Of a stretch of 64,000 nucleotides of DNA, positions 52,801-59,899 are shown one piece after another. This stretch comes from Liolophura sinensis. Its lineage: Eukaryota > Mollusca > Polyplacophora > Chitonida > Chitonidae. Position 1 is the first letter of the stretch. Each line of letters opens with the position of its first letter. The position numbers and the translations under genes are program-made. The stretch spans positions 68,493,249-68,557,248 of the forward strand of contig NC_088295.1 in NCBI RefSeq assembly GCF_032854445.1, written 5' to 3'. The notes below the pieces were generated by a model. That model had not been told where the DNA came from, did not search any database, and saw only the letters and a program-made list of their open reading frames with translations.

Positions 52801-55800
52801 ATGAAAGGCTCCAGCAGCAGTTTGCTGTTGTTGTTGAACAGAAGAATGAGGTACAAGGGGAGTTAAATCAAGCCCAACATTCCTTGCAACAACGAGAGGG
52901 ACGGTGTCAGCAGATGGCGATGCAGGTGTGTTTATGATTTGAGCGGAAATTTCAGTATGTCTGTAAACTATTTGCCACTGAATTACTTTTTGTAGGTACT
53001 AGTATAAAAGGATTAAAGTACACATTTTGCGAAGCCCTGAAACTGGCCAATCTTCAAAATCAAATTGAAAACGTGCACAAATTGCACTAAAAGTTGCTCT
53101 TTAATATGTGAAAAGGTTGAAGAATTAGGGTACGGTAAGTTAGTTTCTTGTAATACTTATTCAAAGCTGTATCAGTAAAATTGTTAAATGTGAAGTATTT
53201 CTTCAGTTTGTCAGTATTTTGTTATTATACATTTGTGTCTCACCTGAAATGTTTGATGTGTTATCCCTGACAGGTGAGCCAATTGGCAGAGGACCGGAGT
53301 TACCTGAACAAACAGCTGGGCACCCTGTCTAAGGCCCTGAGGGAGATGGAGTCTGAGTATGCGGCCATCAGAGACCATTACCAGACTGTCTGTCAAAGTA
53401 ATCAGGATTTACACCGCAGGGTGAGTGTCAAGATGTACTATTGGCTACCATATTTACCTGCTTTTAGTAAAGTTTCAGGCATGTGATCAAGACTGAGCCC
53501 CTAACGGGATATAGGTTGAGCAGCAGACTGAACCATTGATTGTGTAACATAATTTGTGTGAGCAGCACACTGTACCATTGATTGTGTAACATAATTAGTG
53601 TGAGAAGCAGACTGTACCATTGATTGTGCAACATAAATAGTCTAAGCAGCAGACTGCAGCATTGATTGTGTAACAATTAGTGTGAACAGCAGACTGTACC
53701 ATTGATTGTGTAACATAAACAGTGTGAGCAGCACACTGTACCATTGATTGTGTAACATAAATAGTGTGAGCAGTATACTGTACCACTGATTGTGAAGCAT
53801 AATTAGTGTGAGCAGCAGACTGTACCATTGATTGTGTAACATAAACAGTGTGGGCAGCACACTGTACCATTGAATGTGTAACATAAATAGTGTGAGCAGT
53901 ATACTGTACCATTGATTGTATAACATAATTAGTGTGAGCAGCACACTGTACCATTGATTGTGTAACATAAACAGTGTGAGCAGCACACTGTACCATTGAT
54001 TGTGTAACATAAATAGTGTGAGCAGTATACTGTACCAGTGATTGTATAACATAATTAGTGTGAGCAGCACACTGTACCATTGATTGTGTAACATAATTAG
54101 TGTGAGCAGCAGACTGTACCATTGATTGTGTAACATAAACAGTGTGAGCAGCACACTGTACCATTGATTGTGTAACAATTAGTGTGAACAGCAGACTGTA
54201 CCAGTGATTGTGTAACATAGTGTGAGCAGTATACTGTACCACTGATTGTGTAACATAAATAGTGTGATCAGTATACAGTACCACTGATTGTGTAACATAA
54301 TTAGTGTGAGCAGTATACTGTACCACTGATTGTGTAGCATAATTAGTGTGAGCAGTATACTGTACCACTGATTGTGTAGCATAATTAGTGTGAGCAGGAC
54401 ACTGTACCATTGATTGTGTAGCATAAATAGTGTGTGCAGTATACTGTACCACTGATTGTGTAACATAAATAGTGTGATCAGTATACAGTACCACTGATTG
54501 TGTAACATAATTAGTGTGAGCAGTATACTGTACCACTGATTGTGCAGCATAATTAGTGTGAGCAGGAGACTGTACCATTGATTGTGTAACATAAACAGTG
54601 TGTGCAGCAGACTGTACCATTGATTGTGTAACAATTAGTGTGAACAGCAGACTGTACCATTGATTGTGTAACATAAACAGTGTGAGCAGTATACTGTACC
54701 ACTGATTGTGTAACATAAATAGTGTGATCAGTATACAGTACCACTGATTGTGTAGTATAATTAGTGTGAGCAGTATACTGTACCACTGATTGTGTAGCAT
54801 AATTAGTGTGAGCAGGAGACTGTACCATTGATTGTGTAACATAAATAGTGTGAGCAGTATACTGTACCACTGATTGTGTAACATAAATAGTGTGATCAGT
54901 ATACAGTACCACTGATTGTGAAGCATAAATAGTGTGAGCAGTATACTGTACCACTGATTGTGTAGCATAATTAGTGTGAGCAGGAGACTGTACCACTGAT
55001 TGTGTAGCATAATTAGTGTGAGCAGCAGACTACCATTGAGTGATTAACATAATTCGCGTGAGCAGGAGACTGTACTGTAGCGTTAACACCAGAGCAAAAT
55101 TATTTGTAGGATTATGTATCGCTGTATGTCATTTATTTCTTCATTTCTTTATTATTAGGGGTCCATGTTAGTTTCCTAGCGGGAAACCTCTTGAAGTCGT
55201 TCAGATTATTATGATAACTATTATTGTTGCGGTCATCAGCTCTGTAACAATGCATTCTTTCTGTCTTCTGTTCTCTGGCAATAACTTCACAACAATGTAT
55301 TCTTTCTGTATGTTGTCGTTGGGTGTCAGCAGAAGACATGGTTCAAATCCAGTACATTCCTGTGTTTTTTTACTATTAGCATGAACTTTTTACCCCTCTG
55401 CCTACCAGAAGTGGTAAAAGTCTAGTCAGATGGATCCTAGCGGGACACCTCTTGAAATCATTTGGATTATTGTTGCTGTTATTCTTGGTCAAGGTATAAA
55501 ATTGCAACATCTCCAAAAAGCTAGAAAAACCACTTTGGCGCCTTAATAAGACAGTCTAGGATTCAAAGCCAGTACATGTCCCCTTTCCATTTCCTTCTTT
55601 CTGTTTTGCGCTTTTCTTCTTTTTGAGTGCATATTTCTAGCATACTGCATACAGTCCTAAAGAGGAACATATGAAGCAACTTTTGACATTTTGTGCTGTT
55701 TTACCGTTTCCTTTACAGTTTTTAGGTGGATCACCCTACCCATATTGTAAAAAACTTTTAGTTTGGTATGCAGATAAGGCCAAAACTGACCACTTTACTT

Positions 55801-58800
55801 GGCTCAAAAGGGGGTCAATTTTTACAACTGCTTAAAATTGACGCCCATTGACGTCACAATTACAAATCTGCAAGAATTATTTTTGTACCTCTTGTTATTT
55901 TCATGTTTTCACCAAAAAAAAAAAAACAACAAAAATTTGGCAAAACTGTCCTATGTAAATAACATAGGAGCTTCGTACTAGATTGCATGAAGCCATTGCC
56001 TGCAGTTTAGCATGGGAACAGTCATGGACTCTGCAATAATATATTCTTTCTGTCTTCTGCTCTCAGGCACCAACTTCACAACAATGTATTCTTTCTATAT
56101 TTTGTCCTGGGGTATCAGCAGAAGATCAGAGCCACCTAATTTCTATTCTAGTCTTCAGCACTTGGCCAGTTGTAAAACATGCTTGGCAGTGTAGGGTTGA
56201 AATCCAGTGCATTCCTTTACATTTTTTAGGTGTTTTTCACCATTATCATGAATTTTATAGACATCAGGCTACCAAAAGAGGTAAAAGACCAGTCGCATGG
56301 ACCCCAGCAAGGCTGTTATCAAACAGCCTTATTTTTTATTATTTTTGTTTTTTTTGTATTATTTTTGTTTTTTTTATTTGATAAATAAATAACCACAAAT
56401 GACTGTGTAGTCGATCATAAGTTTGTAAGCAGAATTTGTGGAAACAAGGGCAAGACACAAAATTATATGTAAGATTTGTATGTATGTATTTTGGTAAGAA
56501 CAACTGTACATTACTCATTCTGTTGTACTCTGTCTTTTGCCCAGTTGCGTGACGTAGAGCACCATGTGACACAGAGCAGTGCCCAGAGAGTGCCCAGTGT
56601 TGTTAGCCAGGCTGACACAGCTGTGGAAAGTTCAGTAACTGCCAAGACTCAGGCTGTGACACAAGCAGCACCTCAGACTGAGTCAGGGGAGGGTGAAAAT
56701 ACAGGAGAAGTACAACAACAGTTACAAGCATTGCAACAAAGGTACTGTGTTCCGGTTATTAATATTTTCCCATGATTTGCCTCCAGGAGGCCTCTATGGT
56801 GTGATGGCCGTGGGGTCATGCCCAGTTCATGCTTCCTGTGGAATGTGGGAAGATTTGCTAGTAACCTGCAGATGGTCGTGGGTTTCAAAGTCTAGTATCC
56901 CAATACCATAATTACGGCAGGTGTAGAAGTGAAATTTTAAAGCTCCAGTCACATAAATAAATAAATGTTTTGCTTCCTCAAGCTGTTGAAGTGGTCCCTG
57001 AAGTCATATACTTACAGGTTGGCTTTCTGGAAAGTGAATATTTATATCCAAAACAGAATTTGCCGTTTTCTTCAGGTAAAGGCAAAGGAATAATAGTAGG
57101 ATGGTGAATAATCAGGTGTGGCAATATTACTAGATCATGACATTTTTAAATGTGTTTGTATATTTTTGTTTGTTTTGGGTAATTTTCTTTCGGTTGAATA
57201 AAAATAAAATACAAGTATAGGGTTTAAGAATGATTTGGCCATAGCTGACTATTTATGTTGTAAGTTCTGGAAAAAAAAAAGAATTATGATGATTTATTAA
57301 CAGAAGATCTGGTTTAATTGCATATTCTTGTCTCTGCCACTGTTCACCTATTTATGCCACACATAAATCTACCGACTTATATGACATTAGCCTTCTAATC
57401 TAAGCATGTGTCCTTATTGATACATTACATGTTATTGTAAACCCTCTGCAGGCTTCATCAGGTAGAACAGATCTCCACAACACTACAGAAAGAGAAGGGT
57501 GAGATGGAGGTGTCCCTGGGGAAGGAACGTCAGCGTAACACCCAGCTGGAGGAGGAACTGATGGCCCTCAGGGAACATGTTCAGGTCCAGGCACAAGCAG
57601 CACTCTCAGAGGTAGGGATGGATCCCACATTCCCAATGTCACATCATGGTAATGTGATCCTCTCTTGTTGAAAGCTATTTTGACCATGTTACTTCTCAGA
57701 AAGAATGAACATTGACCTTTGTGCAACATTATTGATTATAATTTGTGAAATTAGTGTTGTCTATTGATGGTTAACATCCTTGGAATTTGACTTGCCAAAT
57801 CTCAGAAGCAGTGTTCAACAGTATTGGAATATGTAACAAATTTTAGGACAGAAGTGTTTTTACATCTATTCTGCCTCATAAAAATTCACACTGCTATCCA
57901 ATATTGGTGTAACTATTGAACAAGGTTTTGTATTGTTTGTTTGTTTTTTTGTTCATTTCAGATTCGCCTGCAGATTGAGGGTGAAGAGGAGTCAACACCT
58001 ATGTTAATGAGGGCCAATCGCATACTTTGTATGTGCAAAAGATTTGTACCTCTTCTTTGTGTATATATCGTATGGGCATAAAAAATGGGCCGTACTTTGA
58101 AGTTGCATTGCTCCTTTATCCTTTGTTCAAACCCTTTCAAACTTTAGATATTCAAATGGGTTAAAATGAAAACATAGCCTCAAAAACACTCGTTTCGGTG
58201 ACCCACATTGCATCACCTGTCAGGTGTCATGAGTAGAGCATGCGCTGCACCTGTGTGACGCACGTCAATCAAGTGTTGTCTGGAAAAATTGTCTGGCTGT
58301 AGTGTCAGAGAAACCGTTCTGCCAGATAGGCACAAGTTTTGCTGAATCAGGATGGTTTTCTCTGCGGCGGACAAGGAATTGATCACCTTTTCAAGTAAAA
58401 CAAGGTAGAACATTATTTTGAAATGTCCGGAAATGCGTTTTTGACTCTATTTTGATTTTGTTCCCATGAACAGAAATCTTAAAGGATGAAATTGAAATTT
58501 GGTCTGTATACTTAGGCTTCTGGGTGTGTAAATTTTTAGAAGCTGATGTAAGAGGGTTTCGGAGATATTGAGTGTCAAAGTATAGCCCATTTTTCTATGC
58601 CCACCCGATATATTTGAGTCCATAAATTAACTACACATATATTATATAGCAAGGTGGAGATGGTGGAATATTAAAGGTTGAATTTTTTGTTTGATCTGAT
58701 GGAAACCTTTATGTATTTGATTATCTTAGACTCTTTGAAAGTATTAAGTGTATTGAATGGAATTTTTTTTTCTTTTACACACATAGCTCGTCAAGAGAAT

Positions 58801-59387
58801 GGTTATTGTCAGAGGATTCAGAGATGGGTGAGAGTTAAAAAGTAAGTGCATTTTTTCAATCTCTACAGGTACACGTAGTTTATTTTCATTACTCCCACCC
58901 CTTAACCAAACTAGGTTAAGTAACAACTAATGATAACATATTTGAGCAGATTCTGTATGGCATAGGTTTGGTGGTAAACTTTTCTTCTGCATGTATCTCA
59001 TGAATAATGATGAAAAGATGTTACATATATTTCATTTGATGTAAATTGTTTCATGTCAAAAGGCTCACGTGGTCAGTATGGTTGAACAAAACAAGCAATT
59101 AATCCCTGACATCTCTGACCTGTGTTTTTGTATCACATGTAGATGTTAATGTATTAACCCTTGCACAGTCTCCCCAAGGCCTTGGTGACCATTTCTAGCA
59201 GTATTTTCCTACCTGGTGAGTGGTGCATGTATCTTACCTCTGTTCTCTCTCTAGGGACAACTTCTCATTTTGCAGCCGCCAGCTGACCCGAGTGATGAGA
59301 ATGCGGCCTGGGATAAGGACCGTCCTTTGGATCTACTTCATCATGCTGCATATAACCATCCTCTCCTGCTTCCTGGGCTACATCTGA
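31714..59387 (+). CDS. GOLGB1: giantin / golgin subfamily B member 1, 18 coding exons, complete
   Basis: Giant Golgi tether: a tail-anchored coiled-coil rod that projects from cis/medial Golgi rims and affects COPI tethering and cisternal linking. Join: 31714-31830, 33184-33285, 34504-34782, 35404-35562, 36277-37413, 37799-37916, 40925-41076, 41523-41708, 42133-42283, 42680-42798, 43077-43268, 44841-52925, 53274-53420, 56545-56741, 57452-57611, 57962-58028, 58787-58841, 59255-59387. All junctions are GT-AG with matching phase; total 11,556 bases, 3851 residues (human about 3260). Family evidence is an N-terminal KLSKMKLQAKAKVAKM block like human KLKLHAKAKL, heptad-rich coiled coil for nearly the whole length, and the C-terminal anchor WIYFIMLHITILSCFLGYI, close to human IYFLMIHVLLILCFTGHL. 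The ATG at 31714 has A at -3 and G at +4, but the frame stays open upstream, so an extra N-terminal exon cannot be excluded. Confidence 0.95.
32192..32372 (+). mobile_element. SINE copy in giantin intron 1, head intact
   Basis: Starts GGCCTCCATGGGTCACTTTG TTAGCGC (A-box region) and has GAGTTCAAGTCC (B-box-like), then CCTCTCCGGCCGTATGTGGGAA and GGATGGTCGTG. It ends early in the body, so the tail half is missing. Confidence 0.88.
32581..32597. repeat. (CT)n microsatellite
   Basis: Short CT run in giantin intron 1. Confidence 0.9.
33184..33285 (+). CDS. GOLGB1: giantin exon 2 (residues 40-73)
   Basis: Acceptor TTGTTTAG, donor AAAAAG|GTAATT, phase 0 at both ends. It encodes ETSSKLSKMKLQAKAKVAKM..., the basic block that matches the KLKLHAKAKL signature near the N-terminus of vertebrate giantin. 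It is one of the best diagnostic segments outside the anchor. Confidence 0.92.
34013..34123 (+). CDS. candidate alternative giantin exon (37 codons, then TGA)
   Basis: After a 14-T tract and acceptor GATCTAG the frame reads ASENDSDLSKIITIESMEEG SFDGGSITPDGDTNTHQ and then stop; the composition is acidic and Ser-rich like the start of the next exon. It is phase 0 on entry from exon 2. It has no phase-0 donor. One workable pairing is donor CCA|GTGACC (exon end 34122) with an acceptor at 34508 (ACAAG|TGATGAG), which keeps frame. Otherwise it would be a short alternative terminal exon, or simply intron. It is not counted in the 3851-residue model. Confidence 0.45.
34504..34782 (+). CDS. GOLGB1: giantin exon 3 (residues 74-166)
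   Basis: Acceptor TTCTAATAG, donor GCAGAG|GTAGTG. It begins with a low-complexity acidic/Ser segment (TSDEGGASTSEDSSGDKGS), then a coiled coil with KKKLEEKDRALQEKTDVISE. This corresponds to the SSTEEEMEIEKIKHKLQEKEELIS part of human giantin. Confidence 0.92.
35003..35160 (+). mobile_element. different tRNA-derived SINE-like fragment
   Basis: GTGCGGGTTCAACCCCAGCC is a good RNA polymerase III B-box context (GGTTCAACCCC). Further on, TTTAATTTATATGAGGTTGG CCAACGTTATGGTTGGAAG resembles the body of the main SINE. The head differs from the main family. Confidence 0.55.
35404..35562 (+). CDS. GOLGB1: giantin exon 4 (residues 167-219)
   Basis: Acceptor ATATTACAG, donor ATTGAG|GTCAGT, phase 0 both sides. 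Encodes coiled coil NTAQQMYAQMVYKDTRILEL...GRDQVIE. No landmark beyond heptads. Confidence 0.92.
36025..36048. repeat. G-rich tract
   Basis: Twelve G followed by AGGTGGGGCGGG, in giantin intron 4 about 230 bp before exon 5. Confidence 0.85.
36277..37413 (+). CDS. GOLGB1: giantin exon 5 (residues 220-598)
   Basis: A 1137-bp exon, acceptor CTTTCTTCAG, donor AGAAAA|GTATGA. Encodes continuous coiled coil beginning VLQSTIKEKDQTVQDQAALIA and ending SLEKQLEELRK. A short break with TTAVSSSLDQPVMSQE sits around the middle. Several open frames on the opposite strand are shadows of this exon. Confidence 0.95.
37799..37916 (+). CDS. GOLGB1: giantin exon 6 (residues 599-638)
   Basis: Acceptor ATGACACAG, donor ACAAG|GTGAAC, leaving phase 1. 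Encodes DSDLADKVLRLENRVAELED EKGNLQLRLVDFEDTKLVQ, which aligns with human SLQKRVVELENEKGALLLSSIELEELK. This is a useful landmark for the family. Confidence 0.93.
37917..40924 (+). other. giantin intron 6 (3.0 kb)
   Basis: AT-rich sequence with no recognised coding, SINE or tandem repeat. The small open frames here have no supporting splice context. Confidence 0.6.
40925..41076 (+). CDS. GOLGB1: giantin exon 7 (residues 638-688)
   Basis: Entered in phase 1 after acceptor TGACTTCAG; donor GATGAG|GTATGT. Encodes GELEKQVRELEQEKAVIGGE ...DQQVKLDE, typical heptads. The 3-kb intron before it holds no recognised element. Confidence 0.92.
41259..41522. repeat. 23-bp degenerate tandem array ending at giantin exon 8 acceptor
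   Basis: Repeats of ACCATTACTGATTTTTGTGATT with variants (AATCATT, CGCCATT, GATCATT). The last copies read CATTGCTAATGTTTGTTTCAG, and that AG is the exon 8 splice acceptor. Confidence 0.85.
41523..41708 (+). CDS. GOLGB1: giantin exon 8 (residues 689-750)
   Basis: Acceptor TTTGTTTCAG, donor CAACTG|GTAAGC, phase 0. Encodes NQVDYDREQTGLVQTLQEDL...MTDQQL. Its acceptor is formed by the end of a 23-bp tandem array that fills the upstream intron end. Confidence 0.93.
42133..42283 (+). CDS. GOLGB1: giantin exon 9 (residues 751-801)
   Basis: Acceptor TTTTTTTCAG, donor AGAAG|GTTTGT. Encodes VTITEELREAQEKLTSRENE...EEQKE, coiled coil, leaving phase 1. Confidence 0.92.
42680..42798 (+). CDS. GOLGB1: giantin exon 10 (residues 801-840)
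   Basis: Acceptor CTATTCAG, donor CTAAG|GTAGTT. Encodes GVEKEKIDLLQKIETLKEKV then EYEMQPNIAFEEENKALQAK, with a proline marking a break in the rod. Confidence 0.92.
43077..43268 (+). CDS. GOLGB1: giantin exon 11 (residues 841-904)
   Basis: Acceptor TGTATTATAG, donor CAACTG|GTGAGC, phase 0. Encodes VEGLQTELIESQNLSKEQKN ...LIQREQQL. The following intron carries the 48-bp minisatellite. Confidence 0.92.
43640..43738 (+). mobile_element. SINE tail half in giantin intron 11
   Basis: GGCTCTGCTTGCTTTCCTCC, CACCACAATGCTGGCCACCA and TATAAGTGAAATATTTTTGA match the SINE body in the plus orientation. It sits about 40 bp before the 48-bp minisatellite. Confidence 0.8.
43782..44363. repeat. 48-bp minisatellite, about 12 copies
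   Basis: Unit contains CACTCGCTCAGCTTGTCCTC, CAACCACA and CGGGTGTCCTGGGTTAA. It lies in giantin intron 11. 48 is a multiple of three, so spurious frames appear on both strands (146 codons minus, 109 plus). One 3-bp gain (AGC near 44180) and a 1-bp loss near 44262 break these frames. Confidence 0.93.
44841..52925 (+). CDS. GOLGB1: giantin exon 12, the 8085-bp coiled-coil exon (residues 905-3599)
   Basis: One uninterrupted frame of 2695 codons between acceptor CCTTTTTCAG and donor ATGCAG|GTGTGT. It is almost all heptad-repeat coiled coil rich in E, K, Q, L and S. Breaks include IDQFSVWLLQLLATLRPEKS GSDQEPD at about residue 2590, and a Ser/Gly/Trp-containing linker EVSGWGDMIPETRVEE at about residue 2970. 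Basic clusters KKAIATAKKLKYQLGQAHKA and KVKYEKLLIKLRALKGKNDK resemble the recurring KLQAALISRKE-type motifs of vertebrate giantin. Vertebrate GOLGB1 also carries most of its rod on one very long exon. All minus-strand frames inside it are shadows. Confidence 0.97.
53030..53128. repeat. dispersed non-coding repeat, partial copy 3
   Basis: AAATCAAATTGAAAACGTGC ACAAATTGCAC and AAAAGGTTGAAGAATTAGGG match copies 1 and 2 in reverse. It occupies much of the short giantin intron 12. Confidence 0.7.
53274..53420 (+). CDS. GOLGB1: giantin exon 13 (residues 3600-3648)
   Basis: Acceptor CCTGACAG, donor GCAGG|GTGAGT, phase 0. Encodes VSQLAEDRSYLNKQLGTLSK ALREMESEYAAIRDHYQTVC..., echoing the SMSSLQNDRDRLL-type repeats near the C-terminal rod of vertebrate giantin. 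Confidence 0.93.
53517..55074. repeat. 42-bp minisatellite, about 37 copies
   Basis: Unit contains ACCATTGATTGTGTAACATA, ATTAGTGTGAGCAGCAGACTGT. It lies in giantin intron 13. The minus strand is open through much of it (471 codons) because 42 is a multiple of three and the unit has no stop in those frames. A variant with TGATCAGTATACAG recurs at 54265, 54475, 54725 and 54893, i.e. 4-6 units apart, indicating higher-order duplication. Confidence 0.95.
55160..56310. repeat. locally duplicated segments in giantin intron 13
   Basis: CCTAGCGGGAAACCTCTTGA (55174) recurs as CCTAGCGGGACACCTCTTGA (55437). A block with ACTTCACAACAATGTATTCTT, GTATCAGCAGAAGA, CCAGT.CATTCC and AGAGGTAAAAG recurs between about 55280-55440 and 56070-56310. 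Confidence 0.75.
56545..56741 (+). CDS. GOLGB1: giantin exon 14 (residues 3649-3714)
   Basis: Acceptor TTTGCCCAG, donor CAAAG|GTACTG, leaving phase 2. Encodes a non-helical Ser/Thr/Ala/Gln-rich linker (RVPSVVSQADTAVESSVTAK TQAVTQAAPQ) and then QQQLQALQQR, returning to coiled coil. The linker probably separates the rod from the membrane-proximal coil. Confidence 0.92.
56787..56897 (+). mobile_element. SINE head half in giantin intron 14
   Basis: GCCTCTATGGTGTGATGGCC, AGTTCATGCTTCCTGTGGAA TGTGGGAAG and CTGCAGATGGTCGTGGGTTT match the SINE in the plus orientation. The tail half is lost, though AAATAAATAAA occurs at about 56956. Confidence 0.75.
57452..57611 (+). CDS. GOLGB1: giantin exon 15 (residues 3714-3767)
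   Basis: Acceptor CCTCTGCAG, donor CAGAG|GTAGGG. Encodes LHQVEQISTTLQKEKGEMEV SLGKERQRNTQLEEELMALRE, matching human giantin NELRKLLEEERDQRVAAENAL, the last coiled coil before the membrane. Confidence 0.93.
57962..58028 (+). CDS. GOLGB1: giantin exon 16 (residues 3768-3790)
   Basis: Acceptor TCATTTCAG, donor CTTT|GTATGT in phase 1. Encodes IRLQIEGEEESTPMLMRANR IL. It lies where human has SEWDSSRTPIIGS. The frame runs on past the donor to a stop, but the downstream exons match only if this donor is used. Confidence 0.85.
58077..58611. mobile_element. MITE-like element in giantin intron 16
   Basis: The left end TATCGTATGGGCATAAAAAA is matched in reverse at the right end (TATCGGGTGGGCATAGAAAA), with similarity through TGGGC..TACTTTGA, about 40 bp. 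Flanks are TATA-rich, so the target duplication (TA or TATA) is uncertain. No open frame of a transposase. Confidence 0.75.
58787..58841 (+). CDS. GOLGB1: giantin exon 17 (residues 3790-3808)
   Basis: A 55-bp exon, acceptor ACACATAG, donor TAAAAA|GTAAGT. Encodes RQENGYCQRIQRWVRVKK, the basic cytosolic segment before the anchor, like human CRRTRSGVGWKRVLRSL. Confidence 0.88.
59255..59387 (+). CDS. GOLGB1: giantin exon 18 with C-terminal membrane anchor (residues 3808-3851)
   Basis: Acceptor CTCTCTCTAG. Encodes DNFSFCSRQLTRVMRMRPGI RTVL and a single hydrophobic anchor WIYFIMLHITILSCFLGYI ending at TGA. Tyr3835 and His3840 are the Tyr and His known to be shared by the anchors of giantin, CASP and golgin-84. 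Only luminal-side residues GYI follow the anchor, so the protein is tail-anchored. A donor CAG|GTGAGA lies 25 bases past the stop, close enough not to trigger decay of the message. Confidence 0.95.
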
Positions 59388-59655
59388 TCACCTTGAACAG
59401 GGGACTGAACAGGTGAGACCTCAGACTCGTACCACCCTTAAGTCTGCTTACACCTGGCCATAAGTTCATGTCTTTGAATCCATCTTGAAGTCCTCCCTTA
59501 TAACCAGATAGAACCATCCTCTCTTGTTTTGTGGGCTACATCTAATCACCTCGAACAGCGGACCTGTCAGATGAGACCTGAGACTCTGTGGTACAACCCT
59601 CAAGTCCATTTACACCTGGCCATGAAGTTTGTGGCTTTGAATCCATATTGAAGCC
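59354..59655 (+). repeat. tandem duplication of the end of giantin exon 18
   Basis: The segment from AACCATCCTCTC (59354) recurs at 59512, period 158, through GAATCCAT.TTGAAG. The second copy still reads TILSCFVGYI then TAA, but its donor has changed from CAGGTGAGA to CAGATGAGA. It is not part of the coding model. Confidence 0.9.
59388..59412 (+). other. giantin 3' UTR, first part
   Basis: From the stop to the donor GAACAG|GTGAGA. If that donor is used the UTR continues at 61762; if not, it runs into the duplicated segment and minisatellite. Confidence 0.6.
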
Positions 59656-59899
59656 CCCTTGGTGGCAGCTAGCTGTCAGTGATACTCATGTGGCTGTTCG
59701 CTCATGCTGACATGCACCTTGTCTTCTACCAGTGTGATCTATATATATATCTCTACATCTACATTGGTTAGTAACTTTTGTGGTTTATCCTAGACACTCC
59801 AGTTTCCTCCACTCATAAAACTGTTCTCCATTCTGCAAGTGAAAAATATAGGGTATGGCGTATAAACAACAATGCAATAAATAAATAAATAAATAAGTC

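Noticed and set aside
53595-55010. Minus-strand frame of 471 codons
   Set aside because: It is the 42-bp minisatellite read through; the same short motif repeats throughout and it lies inside a giantin intron.
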